In this document: piece after piece, positions 15,794-25,198 of the stretch
Position numbering within the stretch: the stretch's first letter is position 1
How the letters are laid out: each line of letters opens with the position of its first letter
Assembly: GCF_000814765.1 (NCBI RefSeq)
Contig: NZ_JWIC01000005.1
Span: forward strand, 682,001-746,000
Origin: Pseudoalteromonas luteoviolacea
GTDB taxonomy: Bacteria; Pseudomonadota; Gammaproteobacteria; Enterobacterales; Alteromonadaceae
DNA: 64,000 nucleotides
Direction of reading: 5' to 3'
Position numbers and translations under genes: made by a program
The notes under the pieces: generated by a model
Told to the model about the DNA's origin: nothing
Database searches by the model: none
Seen by the model: the letters and a program-made list of their open reading frames with translations, nothing else

Positions 15794-16567
15794 TCAAGCT
15801 GCGCACGGCAACCCTTCTCTCATTTTAAAATGAGTAACTGGATCAGTTTTAAACATATCACAACCTCCATACTTAGCGATTAACTTTTCAAGCTCCGCTT
15901 TATATAAACCATTTCCATTTGATATCGTTAGAGTAAATGAAGCAATTTGGATCCAGTCAATTTCATAGTCAACATTATGTTCGTGGAGATTTTTAAGATC
16001 GTTGTCATTCATTTTACTGGCGTCAGAGCTAAGCCTTTTTGCTTCATTTACAAACTTTATAGCTTCTTCGGCATACTTTTCGTCACCATGAATGTCATAA
16101 AGGATATTATTGAGTCTAGCGTTATCCATATGCCAATAAATTTGAGTACTAATTGATAGCTTATCGACTTTCAATGTCGAAAACCTACTATGAATACCGT
16201 AAATGGTGCGCAATATCTTTCTTACATCATCTCTTAAGGTGTCTTCAACTGAGTGCACCTTATTCCAGCTAGAGATAATGTCATTTACTTGAGGGTGAAT
16301 CGCTTTGTAATTATCATATTGAACATATGGCTCGGTATCATTCTGGCGATCAATCCAAGATTTGATCTCTTTTTTAAATAAAAAGCTTACAGCTCCCACA
16401 ACAGCAATACATGCTAAAACGCGCTTTCTGTATACCTTGGCTACAACATTACCCCACTGAATTTCAAGGATGCTTGCTCTCGGCTGTGATTGGGGTTGAG
16501 GTTGTGATGTTGATTGTGGTTGTGGTTGTGGTTGTGGTTGTGGGGATTGTGAACTCTGTTGTGACAT
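15794..16567 (-). CDS. Membrane-anchored protein with a Gln-Pro-rich N-terminus
   Basis: 257 residues. Residues 1-30 are a low-complexity Q-P/Q-S repeat, encoded by a near-perfect GTTGTG repeat visible on the plus strand at about 16490-16550. One transmembrane segment follows (about 48-65), then a helical soluble domain rich in charged residues. The repeat tract could expand or shrink by slippage. Function unknown. Confidence 0.6.
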   Translation of the reverse strand: MSQQSSQSPQPQPQPQPQSTSQPQPQSQPRASILEIQWGNVVAKVYRKRVLACIAVVGAVSFLFKKEIKSWIDRQNDTEPYVQYDNYKAIHPQVNDIISSWNKVHSVEDTLRDDVRKILRTIYGIHSRFSTLKVDKLSISTQIYWHMDNARLNNILYDIHGDEKYAEEAIKFVNEAKRLSSDASKMNDNDLKNLHEHNVDYEIDWIQIASFTLTISNGNGLYKAELEKLIAKYGGCDMFKTDPVTHFKMREGLPCAA

Positions 16568-16639
16568 AGACTCTCCAAATCATACCTTCATCGCTTTCAT
16601 TATACTACACTAGTAACTTGTAATTACAAACTTGTTTCA

Positions 16640-17304
16640 TTAGTGTTTAATTTTTGTTTTTACATGTTTTTTAATGAGCCTTGTGAGCGCCTTAATACGT
16701 TTATTAATGCTGGTATGGTCTGACTCTTCTGGTGCCTTTACAATTTTTGCTTTAACTGGATTCAAATCCACATACGCTAAACAGGCTGCCAATGCAGCTT
16801 CATCTAATAAGGCTTTTGATTTAAATTGCCCTTCCCAAAAACGGCCTATGCAACCATCCTCTTTATTGGCTTTACGCGCTATATCTTCGTTGAGCGCTCG
16901 CATAAACCAACTGATATCCGCTTAGACGATTTCTGTATTCGTCTATCAACTCTGACAGCAAACAGCGCTCTGAGTTTGTCAGTGACTCGCCATTGACAAG
17001 CTTATGAGTCAGCCAAGCTCCCTTAAACTGCTTGTACCAACGAATAAGAATGGCTTTATCACTTAGCCGTTTTGCTTTTTTATCATCTACATACAAAATA
17101 ATATGCGTATGATTACTCATCACCGCATAAGCACAGACATCAATGCAAAACACCTTAGCAAGTTGTAGTAGCTTCTCTTCAACCCACCCTCTTCGATGCT
17201 CAAACGTCTTACCCACATAAAAACGCACGTCTTGCCCAGCGTGATATACAATGGTAATACTTGGTATCTACCAAGCTAACCTGCCGCCTCCTTGCAATTG
17301 CCAT
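16640..17304 (-). pseudogene. REP-associated tyrosine transposase (RAYT), frameshifted copy 1
   Basis: The start is the ATG at 17304 ([11 protein letters not shown], then [10 protein letters not shown]). This first frame runs to F-L-C-G near 17235. The reading then shifts to the frame containing K-T-F-E-H-R-R and the HUH motif S-N-H-T-H-I-I-L. It shifts again near 16900 to A-L-N-E-D-I-A-R and G-R-F-W-E-G-Q-F-K-S, ending at 16640. The order and motifs are those of TnpA-REP/RAYT proteins (Y1 transposases). At least two frameshifts make it inactive. The upstream 85 bases are shared with copy 2. Confidence 0.85.
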
Positions 17305-17390
17305 AAAAAAACCATCCAAACTTTAACATTCACTAAAGCACAGACAGCTTCTTAGACTATCCCCTAGTTAAGATGGGTGTCATGTTTATT
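17302..17390 (-). repeat. RAYT 5' flank, copy 1 (repeat of 25196-25284)
   Basis: The segment upstream of the transposase start, including a shared AGCTTCTTAGACTAT block and ending in TCATGTTTATT, closely matches the sequence upstream of the transposase fragment at 25198. It is therefore part of the same mobile element. Confidence 0.6.
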
Positions 17391-17397
17391 CCTTTAT

Positions 17398-17495
17398 GTT
17401 GAACAACTTGCACTTCCTGAGCAAGTAAAAGAGTTGCTTTAACATCATCTTTGAGCAAACGTCATGTGTCATAACATGGCGCTTGCTTTACCCCA
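17398..17495 (+). pseudogene. Remnant of the 3' end of an S41 protease gene, with its terminator
   Basis: Bases 17401-17442 encode E-Q-L-A-L-P-E-Q-V-K-E-L-L-stop. This matches the C-terminus of the intact S41 protease at 26528-27880 (E-Q-L-A-L-P-E-K-V-K-A-M-L). The following AGCAAACGTCATGTG...CATGGCGCTTGCTTT hairpin is also shared. The rest of the gene is gone, cut off at the edge of the RAYT element. Confidence 0.75.
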
Positions 17496-17784
17496 CACAC
17501 ATCACCCACCGAGTACCAATCTAAAAGCACTAAGTGATTTTTAATATCGAACTATTGTTGCGTTCGGATAAATACCGATCTAACAGTTTCTAATAATTTC
17601 ATGAAGTTAGAAGAACAATCTAGCTTATAAAGCATACTACCGACCACTAGAGTTTTACAATTAATTTACTCTGTGTAAGTACATGTAATACACAAATCGC
17701 TCTCCAACTACTAGGGTGTTAACGCTTCAGCGAAGTTTTGTCAGCTGAAATACCACGATACACACAACTATACGGAGATTTGCA
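17496..17784. other. Upstream region of the 614-residue protein gene, nothing recognised
   Basis: I see no coding sequence. An ACGGAG ribosome site lies at its end. It probably contains the promoter of the following two-gene operon. Confidence 0.4.
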
Positions 17785-19629
17785 ATGTTAGATATTAACC
17801 ACAGCAACAGTGAAAGCTCACTTGTTTCAACTTTTGGTACTCCCGCATTTATAAAAGACTTAAGCGGCCAGCCAATTTTACAAGCCCAGTTAGATGCTAT
17901 TTGGAATACCTACTTATTTGCATTTGTTGAACAAGCAACACCCAGTGATGATGCTTATTTTTACAACCCTGCAACGACCAACATCCCCAGTGGTACCGCT
18001 TCCGCAGCTGTCACTTGGAATGCATTTCCTGGTCGCTTACAACAGTATTTTTCAGCAACTACTCCGGTCGAGCCATCAAACCCCTATAATCTGTCGTTAA
18101 CTCAACTACGAGAGCTTGCAGATACTGGTAGCTATACAAAGGATGGTCAGTCTCAAGCAATACAAGATATTCCCGCGGTGTTTTGTCCAGAAGCCGATTG
18201 GGGTGGCACATTAAATCCATTTTTGCCTTATGGTCCCAGAGGTTGGCAAGATGAATATTGCGAATGGGCAGTTCAAAAAAACGATGATGACAAAGTAACT
18301 CGTGTTGATTTCGCTTGCGAAAACCCTGAGTATTGGCACGCGCTTTGGGCTGTTAGCCCTGATACAGTCGCAAAAATCTACCAAGACACGCTGAACTTTG
18401 ACGCGCCTGCAAACTGTAGGATCACCGTTTCAGTTGATGATTTAACGCTAAAAGATGCAAACGGCCATGCAGTGGTTGATCCTGTAAGCGGCCACCCTGT
18501 ATACAATCCACTTAACAAATGGAACAACAGCCCAATAGCAAATCGTCAAAATAGCACCATGAATGGCGGTGTTATGCACCTTACCAGTACGCCAAATACG
18601 TTGCAAACTGAAATTGGCTTAGCCGGTTTTTCAACACCGCAATATGAGAGCGGAAATGGCAATCAACAAAAACTAATTTGTTGTGGGCAGTTTGGTCAAG
18701 CATATCGCCATAGCGACCCACATATCGGCCAAACCGTAAACCAAATTGTAGGCGGCCAATTTATATCTGGGCAATATTTCAAAGTGAACTTGGCTAACCC
18801 GTTCGGTTTATATATCCAACAGCCTACGAGTTTAGACTCTTGGACCTTCTCAAACAGAATACAAAAAGGCGTGAATGTACCTGCTGATGCTAAAGCATCT
18901 GACGTTTGGCAAATTGTTAGAGGTAGCGAACAGGTTACAGATCCGGTTACCGGATCAGCATTCCCCGGAAATTTCATTCTACACGCTATTTGCCAAATTC
19001 CTTCGTCATGGCTGGCAATGGACCCAACTTTGACGCTTGAAGATATCGAGATCAATAACACCCCTATCCAATGGGGCTCTCAAATTACAGAGCAAATTGA
19101 CATTGGATTGTTTGCAAGACCATTAAGTGCAAGCGAGGCACCTCCTCAAGTTCCTTGTGCAGGGCCTTCTTTACCGGGCGCGCCGTTACAAGCGATGCAC
19201 CAACATGTATGGGACGCATACTATGGAATTAACGAAACTAATCCAGCTGGATCTGAACTTTCGTTGGTAAGTAATAGTGTGATAGTGCCTACGATTGTAA
19301 CGACTAGTGCTACTGTCAATGTTGCACTCACAGTCAATAAACTTCCAGCCGGTGTTCAGCCAACAGTTAAAGTGCTAACTGGCACAGCAAGTGGAGATCA
19401 CGATACAAAAATCTCTGTAAGCATAATCGATAAGACGACTGTTACCTACGCCGTACCTGGCAACTCTGGGCCAGGTACATATACATCGCTTTCGTTACAA
19501 ATAGAAGCAGAAAAAACAACCATACCGGGCTTACGCGCCGTTGAAGTGAGTTATGAAGGTGCACAACCTCAAACTATGGCGTCTTTGCTCTTTATAGCGC
19601 CAAAAATCAAGGGATCAAATAATGCGTAA
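17785..19629 (+). CDS. Conserved-type protein of unknown function, partner of a cytochrome-c-like protein
   Basis: 614 residues with no obvious signal peptide. The body contains several Cys and Trp-rich motifs (Y-C-E-W-A-V-Q-K, D-F-A-C-E-N-P-E-Y-W-H-A-L-W). The last 110 residues look like an Ig-like beta-sandwich. ACGGAG precedes the ATG. The stop overlaps the start of the heme-motif protein by 8 bases, so the two are translated together. I do not recognise the family; the C-E-N-P-E-Y-W signature suggests a widespread but uncharacterised group, possibly an oxidase or ligand-binding component. Confidence 0.65.
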   Translation: MLDINHSNSESSLVSTFGTPAFIKDLSGQPILQAQLDAIWNTYLFAFVEQATPSDDAYFYNPATTNIPSGTASAAVTWNAFPGRLQQYFSATTPVEPSNPYNLSLTQLRELADTGSYTKDGQSQAIQDIPAVFCPEADWGGTLNPFLPYGPRGWQDEYCEWAVQKNDDDKVTRVDFACENPEYWHALWAVSPDTVAKIYQDTLNFDAPANCRITVSVDDLTLKDANGHAVVDPVSGHPVYNPLNKWNNSPIANRQNSTMNGGVMHLTSTPNTLQTEIGLAGFSTPQYESGNGNQQKLICCGQFGQAYRHSDPHIGQTVNQIVGGQFISGQYFKVNLANPFGLYIQQPTSLDSWTFSNRIQKGVNVPADAKASDVWQIVRGSEQVTDPVTGSAFPGNFILHAICQIPSSWLAMDPTLTLEDIEINNTPIQWGSQITEQIDIGLFARPLSASEAPPQVPCAGPSLPGAPLQAMHQHVWDAYYGINETNPAGSELSLVSNSVIVPTIVTTSATVNVALTVNKLPAGVQPTVKVLTGTASGDHDTKISVSIIDKTTVTYAVPGNSGPGTYTSLSLQIEAEKTTIPGLRAVEVSYEGAQPQTMASLLFIAPKIKGSNNA

Positions 19630-21196
19630 CCGATATGTCAGGCCCGAAAGGGCCTTTATTAAAAAGCTATGCGCCGTACTCACGATACTGGCAAGCATCA
19701 ATGTACAAGCTGTTTTGGCTGATACCGTTACCAACCCGTGTACAGCATTTGGTACAAACCAAATTTCACTAACCCCTGTACTTCCGAATAACTTTAACTC
19801 TCGTAATCAAACTAATGCCGACTGTACTGCATGGCAGCAGTTTATTTATGCTAACTGGCCTGTTGATCCCAATAACCCAGGCTATCCTAATGCTAAAGCT
19901 TCAGCTAGTTCATTTGGAGATCCTTCCGCTAGCACTTTAACTGTTTGGGAAAGCTTTTTGCAATCATCAGAAGTATTTAGCAATACAAAAGCAAATACGC
20001 TGGTAAAAACGGGTAAAAAGCAACGCCCACTGGTTTTGCATCAAGTATCAAAAACGGGGGCGCTTGATTTAAGTTCTATCGGGCAAGCCACTGGCGAGTG
20101 GTTAACAGACCAACGCGGCAACCTAGTTTATTATGATATTCGCTTAAACCCTGATGAAGTAGACTACATTTACAACGCGAATCCTACCGGTAAAGACTTA
20201 ACGTGGGCAGAAGGTCAGATTGAATGCGCGCAAGGCAACGCTGGATTTCGTTTACCCTCGGGTTATAGCAATGACAAAACCTGTGATGGCAAATCGAAAG
20301 TATTTGGCGGCAATGTGGGTGCGATGGAGATCAAGGCCGCATGGATAAAGCTACCCCAGGATGGTTCGATAGACTATCGCTATCTCACGGCACAAGCGAT
20401 ACTTCTTGAGCCTGGAGCCGACGACAGTGCAACACAACAAACGGAGCCTGTAACTGTTGGTCTAGTAGGATTGCACATTATTAGGCATTTGCCCGGTGCA
20501 CCTCAAATGCTCTGGACAACGTTTGAACAAGTGGACAACACGCCTGATGCGGGTAAAGATACGGTAAACTTACCAAGCAATCCTAATCGAAAACCCCGTC
20601 CAGCTTTTACTTTGTACAACCCTAAGTGTGACCCAAAAAAAGATATCTACTATCAGTGCAGGCCCAATTGGACACCCGATATGGCACCACAAATTCCATG
20701 CGATACCGTCTCTCCAAGAAGCCCAGATAACTGCATACCTTATTCAGCTCCGCTGCAAGTTAATCGAGTTACCCCTGTTGAGTCAACGGCCAATAGTATC
20801 AATGCCTATGCATGGAGCCTTCTGAGCGCAAACTCTGTGTTCAACTACTATCGTCTTATTGATGTACAGTGGCCTAACAACCCAACAACAATAGGAAAAG
20901 ACGCAACAACACCGCTGACTACAGGAGACATTACACCAAGTAATGGGACGCGTATTGTTGCCAATACCACCATGGAAACATTTGTGCAAAACAAAGACAG
21001 TTGTATGGATTGCCACAAATATGCAGCAACTGCGACACAAAGCCAGACTGCAGTGATCGCCGCATTTAATAAGCTCAAACTAGCTGGGAGTAAAGCGCCA
21101 AGAGCCATGCTATCTACCAGTAACGGGAAAAACGCCAATAGCGCATCTTATGCATCTTACTATTCGTTTGTTTTTTCTTCGAGTACCACGAGGTAG
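19622..21196 (+). CDS. Secreted cytochrome-c-like protein with one C-x-x-C-H heme motif
   Basis: 524 residues. An N-terminal signal peptide is cleaved near A-L-A-D (about residue 33). Further motifs are A-E-I/M-K-A-A-W, V-G-L-H-I-I, and L-W-T-T-F-E-Q-V-D-N-T-P-D. The heme-binding site S-C-M-D-C-H-K lies near residue 461. This layout fits an uncharacterised family of periplasmic cytochrome-c-domain proteins. It overlaps the preceding gene and is followed by a terminator. It probably carries electrons for, or forms a complex with, its partner. Confidence 0.7.
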   Translation: MRNRYVRPERAFIKKLCAVLTILASINVQAVLADTVTNPCTAFGTNQISLTPVLPNNFNSRNQTNADCTAWQQFIYANWPVDPNNPGYPNAKASASSFGDPSASTLTVWESFLQSSEVFSNTKANTLVKTGKKQRPLVLHQVSKTGALDLSSIGQATGEWLTDQRGNLVYYDIRLNPDEVDYIYNANPTGKDLTWAEGQIECAQGNAGFRLPSGYSNDKTCDGKSKVFGGNVGAMEIKAAWIKLPQDGSIDYRYLTAQAILLEPGADDSATQQTEPVTVGLVGLHIIRHLPGAPQMLWTTFEQVDNTPDAGKDTVNLPSNPNRKPRPAFTLYNPKCDPKKDIYYQCRPNWTPDMAPQIPCDTVSPRSPDNCIPYSAPLQVNRVTPVESTANSINAYAWSLLSANSVFNYYRLIDVQWPNNPTTIGKDATTPLTTGDITPSNGTRIVANTTMETFVQNKDSCMDCHKYAATATQSQTAVIAAFNKLKLAGSKAPRAMLSTSNGKNANSASYASYYSFVFSSSTTR

Positions 21197-21202
21197 TTTA
21201 TT

Positions 21203-21232
21203 AGCCCCGTCTTTTTATAAGATGGGGCTTTA
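21203..21232 (+). terminator. Rho-independent terminator
   Basis: AGCCCCGTCTT (21203-21213) pairs with AAGATGGGGCT (21219-21229), with one G-U pair, and is followed by TTAT. It closes the cytochrome-like operon. Confidence 0.7.
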
Positions 21233-21525
21233 TAAACCTTACATAAAATTTTTATGCTCATTAATCTCCAAATACGAGTTTATGGTTATCTAAATCTCTA
21301 ACATAGGTGGCAAGATACTCAAGATACCTGACACCCACATTAATTTATACCACAACTACACCTGAACATGTTTCAAAGCAGAAACAAACCGCTAAAAATT
21401 GATGCATTCAGTTTTATCGTCTGATTAATCACTGAAATTCATAACTTTTTTGGGATTTCAGACATGACTGACCACATAGCTTTTGCAAGCTACATTGAAG
21501 TTGGAATGTTAGGACGTCTTAAAGG

Positions 21526-21725
21526 TTAAGCGAGCAAGTCACTGCATTGCATCAAATTGCTTCGTCGTTTTAGTTTTAAGTGCTCACAGTATTTTTGCTT
21601 GGCATCGGGGCTGCCTACTGACCCCTTGAACACCTTGGTAAATTTGGTAGTAAGCTTTAGCCAATTCTCTGGCAGGATGTTAAGTCTTGCTAAAATGGGT
21701 TGTGAGTCGTTGATAAATCCAAGTT
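21526..21725 (-). pseudogene. RAYT transposase remnant, C-terminal part (copy 3)
   Basis: On the minus strand one frame encodes G-F-I-N-D-S-Q-P-I-L-A-R-L-N, then E-N-W-L-K-L-T-T-K-F, and ends N-L-M-Q-C-S-D-L-L-A-stop at 21526. This is the C-terminal extension typical of the longer RAYT proteins. The catalytic part is missing. It is on the same strand as the N-terminal fragment at 25198, so both may come from one broken element. Confidence 0.65.
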
Positions 21726-21887
21726 CAAATTAAACATGAGAAATTAAACATGACACCCACCTATATTTATACCTATTTTGATGGTTCAATAACGATAGTT
21801 TTCTTTACACGGTGATGATGGATGGGGATTGTGAGGGTGTTGCAACACATTTATACAACACCTAAAAACACCATCAATCTCTCTAAT
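21726..21887. other. Spacer with RAYT-associated motif
   Basis: Contains AAATTAAACATGACACCCAC, which resembles motifs near 22290 and, in reverse, near 17380. No gene is visible. Confidence 0.35.
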
Positions 21888-22301
21888 TTATTGATAAATA
21901 AAGTACACGGCAATTTTTTCATCATTAATTGACCGTTTGAATAGCGCCAAAAGCTTATCAATTACAAGTGGTTGCTTAACGTCGCCTGACATATGCAGCC
22001 AATTTTCAATGATTTTAATGCAAGCCTTTCTAGTTGCTACTATGGGAATCCAGTCATCTTCCCCTAAATGAATTTCGCTTTCATTCTGCTTGTCCAGATT
22101 TTTAATAAGAGTTGTATTCAAAAACCAACTTAACTCTTTAGCTTCTACAACTAGCACGTCACTAGCATCTGGGTTTTGAGTGGCATAATACATTGTATCC
22201 ATAGGCCACTCAGCTTCATCATAAGCTGCGATATATAACTTTCTTTTCACGACTTTATAAGTCCAAGTTTCTAATATGAGTTTGCTGTGGAAATTAAACA
22301 T
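21888..22301 (-). CDS. Hypothetical protein
   Basis: 137 residues from the ATG at 22301; the frame is open up to a GTG at 22346 and the start is uncertain because no clear ribosome site is seen. The sequence is mixed alpha/beta with several Trp and an acidic centre (E-I-H-L-G-E-D-D-W-I-P-I). No family recognised. A perfect 12-bp palindrome lies over the start region. It sits between RAYT remnants and may be imported. Confidence 0.5.
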   Translation of the reverse strand: MFNFHSKLILETWTYKVVKRKLYIAAYDEAEWPMDTMYYATQNPDASDVLVVEAKELSWFLNTTLIKNLDKQNESEIHLGEDDWIPIVATRKACIKIIENWLHMSGDVKQPLVIDKLLALFKRSINDEKIAVYFIYQ

Positions 22302-22328
22302 GACATAAATGGACACTCCATTTATGTC
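22302..22328. repeat. Perfect 12-bp inverted repeat
   Basis: GACATAAATGGA and TCCATTTATGTC flank a 3-base loop at the 5' end of the adjacent minus-strand gene. It could be an operator or a REP-like palindrome. Confidence 0.55.
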
Positions 22329-22502
22329 ACTTTTCTTGGCCCTCACTAGTGGTGCTTTTTGTAAATGTAATCAAAGTTTCCCAATTAAGCTGAAATAACT
22401 TCATCATGCATACGATATGTCAAAACAATTAATTTAATAATAAATCCTGGTGATATTTTAACTTCGAATCAACCATGTTAAATTAATGTAAGAGGGAATT
22501 TG

Positions 22503-24014
22503 ATGTTCAAATTGTATTTAAAGAATGTTGCGCCTATTTTGGCATTCGTGACATTTAATGGAATTGCTAGTGTCGGAGGGCTGTCATCTCCTGAAGTATC
22601 CTCAGAGGATTGCCAGATAACTTCACAACAGAGCGCAGCACATACAAGTACCGCGAATGAAGGGAATAAATCAGGATATACTGACTGTCGTGATCTCAAC
22701 GTCTCTCCAAGCCAAAGTCGTTTCGCCAGCGGTTATACAGTTCGACCAAATCGCAGCATTAGCACACAAGTGGTGCGCTACAGGTATGTCTGTATTCGCT
22801 GGCGCTGGGATGACCAGCAACCTGTAGGGGTCACAGACCCCATACTTTATGACGATGGACTAGAACTCAATGCTGGCAGTATTGCACCGCATGAGCGTCG
22901 TTACAGGGTCTGTGAAGAAGCGGTGTTACGACCGTTTGATGAAACAGGCGGTTACCTCAGTATTCGCTATGGCAATGACAATCGACTAAACAAACCCATA
23001 GTATTAGTACAAGGATATAACTTTAATATGCAGGGCTTTACATCTAATCAAGTGCCGAATGAACAAGAAACCTTGGATAACTTTGCTAGATATTCAGGGT
23101 TGTATGATAACAGGTTTACGAATGCATTTGCTCACGGTTATGACTTAGTCGTTTTTCGCTTTGCCAACCAAGATGATGGTATCCGGCATAATGCCAAAGC
23201 ACTAGCTTCAGCACTCAAATCACTTTCCGCACAAAGCCAAGAAATCCGTCTTTTAGGACACTCCATGGGTGGCGTCGCTGGACGATTGGCACTGAGCTAT
23301 CTCGAGCAGGAAGGCTTTAACCATAAAGTAAAGCGATTTGTTGCAATTGACTCCCCCTTTAGGGGCGTGCACGTGCCAGCAGATGTAATAAACTTTGCCT
23401 ATGAAATAGAAAATCAAGCCAATAAGATGAAGTGCGGCGCACGCTATCCGACAAGTGGGTCCAAGCGAAGACAATGTCGGGAGGAACGAGATCGCCTGCG
23501 CTCAATTAAAGATATATTTACTACCACTACTTTCAGAGATCTACATGAAGGCAGTAGCGCTAACCTTAACTTGCGAAACCATATACGCAGCCTTGATAAC
23601 TATTTTACAAACATGAGCGGCACGTATACGACCGCCATAAGCTATGGCGATAGAAATGGCCACCCTATCCCAGAAGTTTATACAGGCAATCGCGCGCTAG
23701 ATTTAAAACTAGACATTCAATGGCACCTTTCAGGTGGTCGCCACTCACGGTTGTATAGTACTCCGCGTTCTGATGACAACGGCAGCTATATTCAGCTTTA
23801 CTATGATATATCTCGAGAAATGGATAAAGCTTCCTCTTGGGTTATTGGCTATGACAGAGGCATACCTCCTAGTGAGTGGCAGTCAGGTCGTACGAGCTTT
23901 GTCACAACAACATCGGCGTTTGACGGTCATGTATTTGACCAAACCAAGTACTACGCTTCATCACACAGCAACCATAAGCAGATTTTATTTAAAATATCTG
24001 ACTTGGGATTGTAA
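22503..24014 (+). CDS. Secreted alpha/beta-hydrolase (lipase-like)
   Basis: 503 residues from the ATG at 22503, preceded by AGAGGG. The signal peptide covers about residues 1-25. A Cys-containing N-terminal region is followed by the hydrolase domain: P-I-V-L-V-Q-G-Y-N (oxyanion strand), then the nucleophile elbow L-G-H-S-M-G-G near residue 252, and I-D-S-P-F-R-G. The C-terminal H-S-N-H may include the catalytic His. It probably hydrolyses esters or lipids outside the cell. A lipoprotein gene follows, separated by a hairpin. Confidence 0.75.
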   Translation: MFKLYLKNVAPILAFVTFNGIASVGGLSSPEVSSEDCQITSQQSAAHTSTANEGNKSGYTDCRDLNVSPSQSRFASGYTVRPNRSISTQVVRYRYVCIRWRWDDQQPVGVTDPILYDDGLELNAGSIAPHERRYRVCEEAVLRPFDETGGYLSIRYGNDNRLNKPIVLVQGYNFNMQGFTSNQVPNEQETLDNFARYSGLYDNRFTNAFAHGYDLVVFRFANQDDGIRHNAKALASALKSLSAQSQEIRLLGHSMGGVAGRLALSYLEQEGFNHKVKRFVAIDSPFRGVHVPADVINFAYEIENQANKMKCGARYPTSGSKRRQCREERDRLRSIKDIFTTTTFRDLHEGSSANLNLRNHIRSLDNYFTNMSGTYTTAISYGDRNGHPIPEVYTGNRALDLKLDIQWHLSGGRHSRLYSTPRSDDNGSYIQLYYDISREMDKASSWVIGYDRGIPPSEWQSGRTSFVTTTSAFDGHVFDQTKYYASSHSNHKQILFKISDLGL

Positions 24015-24026
24015 TTATTAATTGTA

Positions 24027-24049
24027 GGAGGTAACAAGCTGTTACCTCC
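24027..24049 (+). repeat. Perfect 10-bp hairpin between the lipase and lipoprotein genes
   Basis: GGAGGTAACA and TGTTACCTCC flank AGC. It lies just before the AAGGAG ribosome site of the lipoprotein. It could be an mRNA-stabilising or attenuating structure; no T-run follows, so it is not a classic terminator. Confidence 0.55.
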
Positions 24050-24062
24050 AAGGAGAATCAAT

Positions 24063-24896
24063 ATGAAAAAAGCAGCATTTACACTAGTATTTTTATTAAC
24101 GGGCTGTAATAGCAGTGACTCCAGCGAAGTTGCGCCTGAATCCTTTGAGTTTAAAAATGTCACGCTCAGCATTGCCCAACTTAACCCTAACCACAATGAC
24201 AGTGTTGAAAACTCAGGGTTGAGCTACAACGGTATGTTTTACCTGTATGGTAAAGAACAAGGAAAAATAAAGTTAAACGGCCAAGATAAATTGACATTTA
24301 CCAGCCCAACTAAACAACAATTCAACGCAAAAAATATTCCCAAAACAAGCTCCTTTGCTGAGCACTGCTGTAAGTTAGAGGTATCTGGGTTGCAGGACAC
24401 CCAATATCAGCATCAGGAAAATCATACTTGGCTTGCTGAGTTAACTCGTAACAACAAAGTAATGGAAAGCTTTGAGTTGAATTTGCCTCAGATGGCACAA
24501 TTTATTTATCCAGGCGCGTCTGCTGATTATCAACAATTTGCCTTTACAGGTAATGATGTCGTACTTACCTGGCACCCCGAAACCGCCAAAGATCTTATCA
24601 AAATACGCTACAAAATAAGTACACAAAATGAAGGTCAGGATCTGTGTAGTGGCCAAAATGCAATTATTGAAGAGCGCGTAGACAACCTCTCTGAACTAAA
24701 TGGAGAGCTGGTTATCCCCGCGGATAAAATAGCACTGTGCCCTCACCCCGTTAGCATTTACGCCACACTTAATTATGATAACGAGCAGCGGAAAACAATA
24801 ACAACACACAAACAGAAAAACACCTTTCAATTTTTTGATTTTGAAGCGATTCAAATAATATCCCTTTACGAGGATGGGCCTTATAAACCGGAATGA
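24063..24896 (+). CDS. Lipoprotein, unknown function
   Basis: 277 residues with a lipobox L-L-T-G-C at residues 12-16, so it is lipid-anchored. The mature part is a beta-rich domain with paired Cys (H-C-C-K, D-L-C-S-G). AAGGAG lies 7 bases before the ATG. The location 48 bp after the lipase gene suggests that it assists the lipase (chaperone, inhibitor or anchor), which is inference. Confidence 0.7.
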   Translation: MKKAAFTLVFLLTGCNSSDSSEVAPESFEFKNVTLSIAQLNPNHNDSVENSGLSYNGMFYLYGKEQGKIKLNGQDKLTFTSPTKQQFNAKNIPKTSSFAEHCCKLEVSGLQDTQYQHQENHTWLAELTRNNKVMESFELNLPQMAQFIYPGASADYQQFAFTGNDVVLTWHPETAKDLIKIRYKISTQNEGQDLCSGQNAIIEERVDNLSELNGELVIPADKIALCPHPVSIYATLNYDNEQRKTITTHKQKNTFQFFDFEAIQIISLYEDGPYKPE

Positions 24897-25049
24897 TATG
24901 CGTCGCATAGCGAATTTGAAGTTAGCTTTAAGCGATGACTGCAACCTATATTGCTGATGACTCTGCGGAGTTATCGCTAGATTCAAATTGAATAGTCACT
25001 GGCACCTCTAAGGAGGTTGCCATGAAAGCCCAACTCTATTTTGGAACGG
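24897..25049. other. Spacer with a REP-like palindrome
   Basis: GGCACCTCTAAGGAGGTTGC near 25002-25021 is a near palindrome in front of the RAYT fragment. RAYT proteins act on REP palindromes, so this may be a substrate remnant. No gene is seen. Confidence 0.35.
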
Positions 25050-25198
25050 TTCCTTTTAAAATTCAGGCGATCCTCTTCGGTGCTCAAATGGCTTGCCCGT
25101 TACTTTATCTTCTGCGCATAAAACGCCCGTCTTACGCAGTACAGTATATAGTACCTGGTATCCACCAAGCTAACGTGTCTCTTCCTGACAATCACCAT
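25050..25198 (-). pseudogene. RAYT transposase remnant, N-terminal part (copy 2)
   Basis: From the ATG at 25198 the minus strand encodes M-V-I-V-R-K-R-H-V-S-L, D-T-R-Y-Y, C-V-R-R-A-F, then a stop codon. In the same frame it continues V-T-G-K-P-F-E-H-R-R before all similarity ends. These are the first motifs of RAYT proteins. The HUH and later motifs are absent. Confidence 0.75.

Noticed and set aside
16490..16550. Possible CRISPR or tandem repeat from the GTTGTG run
   Set aside because: It is the codon-level repeat of the Gln-Pro tract in the gene at 15794-16567, with no spacers.
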